A DNA stretch of 64,000 nt, taken from Hygrophila difformis (Eukaryota; Streptophyta; Magnoliopsida; Lamiales; Acanthaceae). Numbering within the stretch: the stretch's first letter is position 1; the number at the start of each line of letters is the position of its first letter. Positions 61,081 through 64,000 of this stretch are shown here, in pieces. The translations under genes were made by a program, and so were the position numbers. The notes under the pieces are model-generated. The model had not been told where the DNA came from. It did no database searches and saw only the letters and a program-made list of their open reading frames with translations. The stretch is taken from contig JAOANR010000005.1 of NCBI GenBank assembly GCA_030278955.1, positions 35,963,105 to 36,027,104 on the forward strand. The letters are read 5' to 3'.

Positions 61081-62479
61081 GTGTTTTCTTATTTTGTGTT
61101 CTTGGTATTTTGGTTGATTTCTTTTTCTAAATTGTAGATTTGAGTATTAGAAATGCATTTTAATTATTGATTATTGCTTAAATAATAAATTGTAGAAGTT
61201 ACATGGTTTTGGGGATTAGATTGGTAAATTGATGAAATTGAGATTTGTGATAGATTGTGAATTTGGGGATTTCGTAATATTGTTAGTATTCCAATTGATT
61301 AGAATGATGGATTGTGGTAACTTGTTGGGGATTCTTGAGTTAATAAATTTGATCCTTATATGTCAAGGTTGGATAAAGTATTGGTTGCCTAGTGGGTAAA
61401 TTGGCTTGGTGAGCATGTTGTAATTGCTTAATTTTTCTTATGCATTCAAAATGTGTAACTTGAAGGGATTTTATTGTTTTTAAGTGTTCTATGAATAGGT
61501 TGAATACTTAGTGGAGTATAAAGATTTGAAAATCAAGTATTAAATGGAATTATATGTGAAATTGTTAAATTTGTTATAGTGTTGAAAGCTTTATCTAGTG
61601 TGGAAAATGTGCTACTTGCTAATATTATGTTTAATAAATAGTGAGTTAGTTGTAATGGTTTTGCGGGATTATGCTTATGAGTTTATGAATGGTTATTTGA
61701 AATTGGTATTGTTGGCATTCTTGGATTTTGAATAAATTGGATATATTGTATTGTGATTAATTAAGTAGTTGGATTTTGTTTTAGAATTTGGAAATGCATG
61801 CTTGGTTTAAAGGCTTAAATGGAGTTATTTGATTATGTTAATATTTGGGAACTTGATACTAAAGATGTTGATGAGTTTTGTAATTGGAGAAGGAATTGTG
61901 CTAGTTGGTTTTTGAGGATTGTGATTCTTGGTTATTGTTATTTTTATCAAATGAATATGTTGAGTTGTTGGGTTATTCAATATTAGTCAATTCTATGTTG
62001 ATAAACATAGAATTGGAAGTGTTGGGTGGTTGATTTGGAGGGATTATAAAAAGGGGATTGGAGGTGGTTGTTGGTGTTGGAGATAAGAGGAGATGATGAA
62101 AATTGGTATTGTTAAATTATTTTAATTCTTATGATGATATTATTGTACAGGGAACGAGTGTGGACTTGTATTGAAGCCACGTGAAAGTTGAAGTTGTACA
62201 AAGGGAGCTTGAAGATTTATAATAAAGGCAAGGTTTAGAATAGCGAATTAGATCGGGGTTAGGAATAGACTAGTATAGTCTATGTTGCCTTAGTATTGGG
62301 AACTCTCGTGTGTACGGATTCCCTGCGTATAATGAGGATGCCTTAGAATTAGGCTAGAACTGCTTGCGAATATCTCACTGATGATTATGCTCATAACCTG
62401 GAACTTAGTTGCAATTAGAGAAGATCTACCATGCCTTAGTTTAGGATGGAATCTTGCGTTGCTTCTATTTTGATGTTAT

Positions 62480-62599
62480 GAGTTGTTGGTGCCGATATGT
62501 GGGACTTGGCACACCCCTGATTATACTTAACTCGCGATGAGTTGTTGGTGCCGATATGTGGGACTTGGCACACCCCTGATTATACTTAACTCGCGATGA
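62480..62599. repeat. 59-bp perfect tandem duplication
   Basis: Two identical units starting GAGTTGTTGGTGCCGATATG at 62480 and 62539, followed by the first bases of a third. Perfect identity implies a recent duplication. Confidence 0.9.
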
Positions 62600-63685
62600 G
62601 TTGTTTATTTTGTCCTGATGCGTTGATTTACGTATGGACATGTGATTGAATTGAATCTGAATATCTGTGATGATATGTTGGTGAATCAAAAATTATGCTA
62701 CGAGGGTAGGATACTCTATGCTTACGAGTCGGTATCCGATTGGGCATAGCCAGTATCTTACCCTGGGCATTGAAACTGAAAAGGATTTATATCCTAGTCT
62801 GTATTTGGCTAGAAAGGGCTCATGACCCTTAGCCTGACCCGCTTGCCGTAAGCCACGATCTCAGCTGTTAGTGTCCGCGGCGGGGGCACTGTGGGTATGT
62901 CTCCCGACCATTAAGGGGAGTGGACCCTTATATGGGGGGGAATACCGACCATGGTACCTAGGTGCACGCTAGACATGCTTATGTGTTGCATTTAGGGTAG
63001 ATAGACATTTTAGGTCATAACATATCATCTCATCATCCATCATTCATTTTATCTGCAGTGGTTGAAGCACCGGTATGGGACGGTGTGATGTTTACTTTCT
63101 GTATTTATTTTATGTCCTTAATTATTGTTATCATTATTGTTATTATTATTGTTATTATTATTTATATAGTATAGTGTTATCATTAGTGTGCCCCGTTTCC
63201 AGCTATATCTATTCCTTGCCAGTACGATGTACTGACACCTTGTTGCGGTTATCTGTTTTATAGATCTTCCTACGGATGGCGCAGAACACGATGTTGGGGT
63301 ACGGGTTGAGCGAACTAGCTAGGCTGCATCCATTATATTTATTGTTTAGAATAAATATTATATGCTCTTGCCTGACCTTTGATGAAAATATATGTTATTC
63401 CTTAAATGTGAGCGGTTGTCACATATGATTTACTTATTGGTCATTCCTGGTATTGGATGTGCGACCATGTCATTATGTTATTTCAGGGCTTGTCGCCCGG
63501 ATATATCATGTATTGTTCATGGGGTTATATACTGCTTTGTTGGCATTTATTTGAGTGTGATACAGGTTTGTATTTATACCTAGCTTCGTATTGACTATCT
63601 AAGCTGAGTGATTAACAGTTTAGAATAGTTAATATGGCGATGGCGTCACGAAAATGGTTTTAAATTTTCGGGGCGTTACAACTCA

Positions 63686-64000
63686 TGACTAAAATTTGAT
63701 TAAATTTTTTTATAATTGATTAAGATTTTAATGATCTAGTTTCAATATATATTTTTATTGATGTTCTTTTTATTTAAAATATGGTTATTATATTCCTTAT
63801 TATGTTGATATAACCAAAATTAAATTTATTTAATAATATTAGAATAATATTTCTTTAAATATATACAAATAAATAATTTATATTACTCCATATAGTTTTA
63901 ATCAATTTATATCTTTTAAGTGTCATAAAAATTTATATCTTTTAAGATATATAAGAAGATTTTCTCAAGATTTTATTATTTTAATAGAAAGATTTATTTT
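63686..64000. other. AT-rich intergenic edge of the window
   Basis: Nothing recognised. Confidence 0.5.

Larger units (their letters stand above)
60201..63680 (+). mobile_element. solo LTR of a Ty3/gypsy element related to 49884-58426
   Basis: Begins TGTAACATCCCGAATAATTAA and ends TTCGGGGCGTTACA, the complements of the edges of the LTR at 49884-52850, so it is a relative in the opposite orientation. The duplication ACTCA is at 60196-60200 and 63681-63685. It shares GAAGCACCGGTATGGGACGG at about 63063-63082 with the other family. No gag, pol or second LTR is present. At 3480 bp it is long, partly because of a GC-rich triplet-repeat block at 60680-61080. Confidence 0.85.

Noticed and set aside
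60549..61130. Open frames of 171, 130 and 111 codons
   Set aside because: They arise from GC-rich triplet composition inside a solo LTR and are open on both strands at once.

Overview
This is nuclear DNA from a flowering plant, almost certainly a eudicot. It is AT-rich, its one intact gene is intron-rich with GT-AG introns, and it is packed with plant transposable-element families. Nothing visible fixes the genus.

Layout. (1) 1-6050: AT-rich intergenic DNA with SINEs of two families, Stowaway-like MITEs, two hAT-type MITEs with clean 8-bp target-site duplications (TSDs), and a CACTA-like remnant. (2) 6045-9465: one complete 12-exon gene for a CBL-interacting protein kinase of the CIPK1 type (478 aa), the only host gene that looks functional. 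(3) 9466-15311: MITEs, then a ~4-kb cluster of related elements rich in AAGCAGAAGC-type sequence. (4) 15312-30477: a nested insertion. A ~3.1-kb solo Ty3/gypsy LTR (TSD GAAGC) sits in the MITE cluster, and a complete 12.1-kb Tekay-like chromovirus (TSD TACTC, 2358-bp LTRs, minus strand) sits inside that solo LTR. The chromovirus gag-pol frame is broken by two in-frame stops, and the element carries an extra coiled-coil ORF upstream of gag. (5) 30478-34000: the rest of the MITE cluster, a hAT MITE with a nested SINE, and intergenic DNA. (6) 34001-39470: a Ty1/copia element with near-identical LTRs and TSD AATCC but broken gag and pol. (7) 40001 to about 49440: two Helitron 3' ends in the same orientation, decayed PIF1-type helicase, and a 5.7-kb segment of captured host-gene pieces that includes two exons resembling malonyl-CoA decarboxylase. 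(8) 49884-58426: a Ty3/gypsy element with ~3-kb almost identical LTRs around a 2.6-kb decayed interior lacking gag. (9) 58432-60195: AT-rich DNA with a SINE and another Helitron end. (10) 60201-63680: a 3.5-kb solo LTR related to the previous element.

How the parts relate. Most of the window is a record of layered insertions, and TSDs and TG...CA or TG...TA ends let the order be read. The most unusual items are the gene-capture Helitron, a palindrome plus T-rich or TATA-like block shared by four different gypsy LTRs, the extra Tekay ORF, and two LTR elements whose LTRs look recent while their coding regions are wrecked, which suggests mobilisation in trans. All coordinates, TSDs and divergence counts were read by eye.
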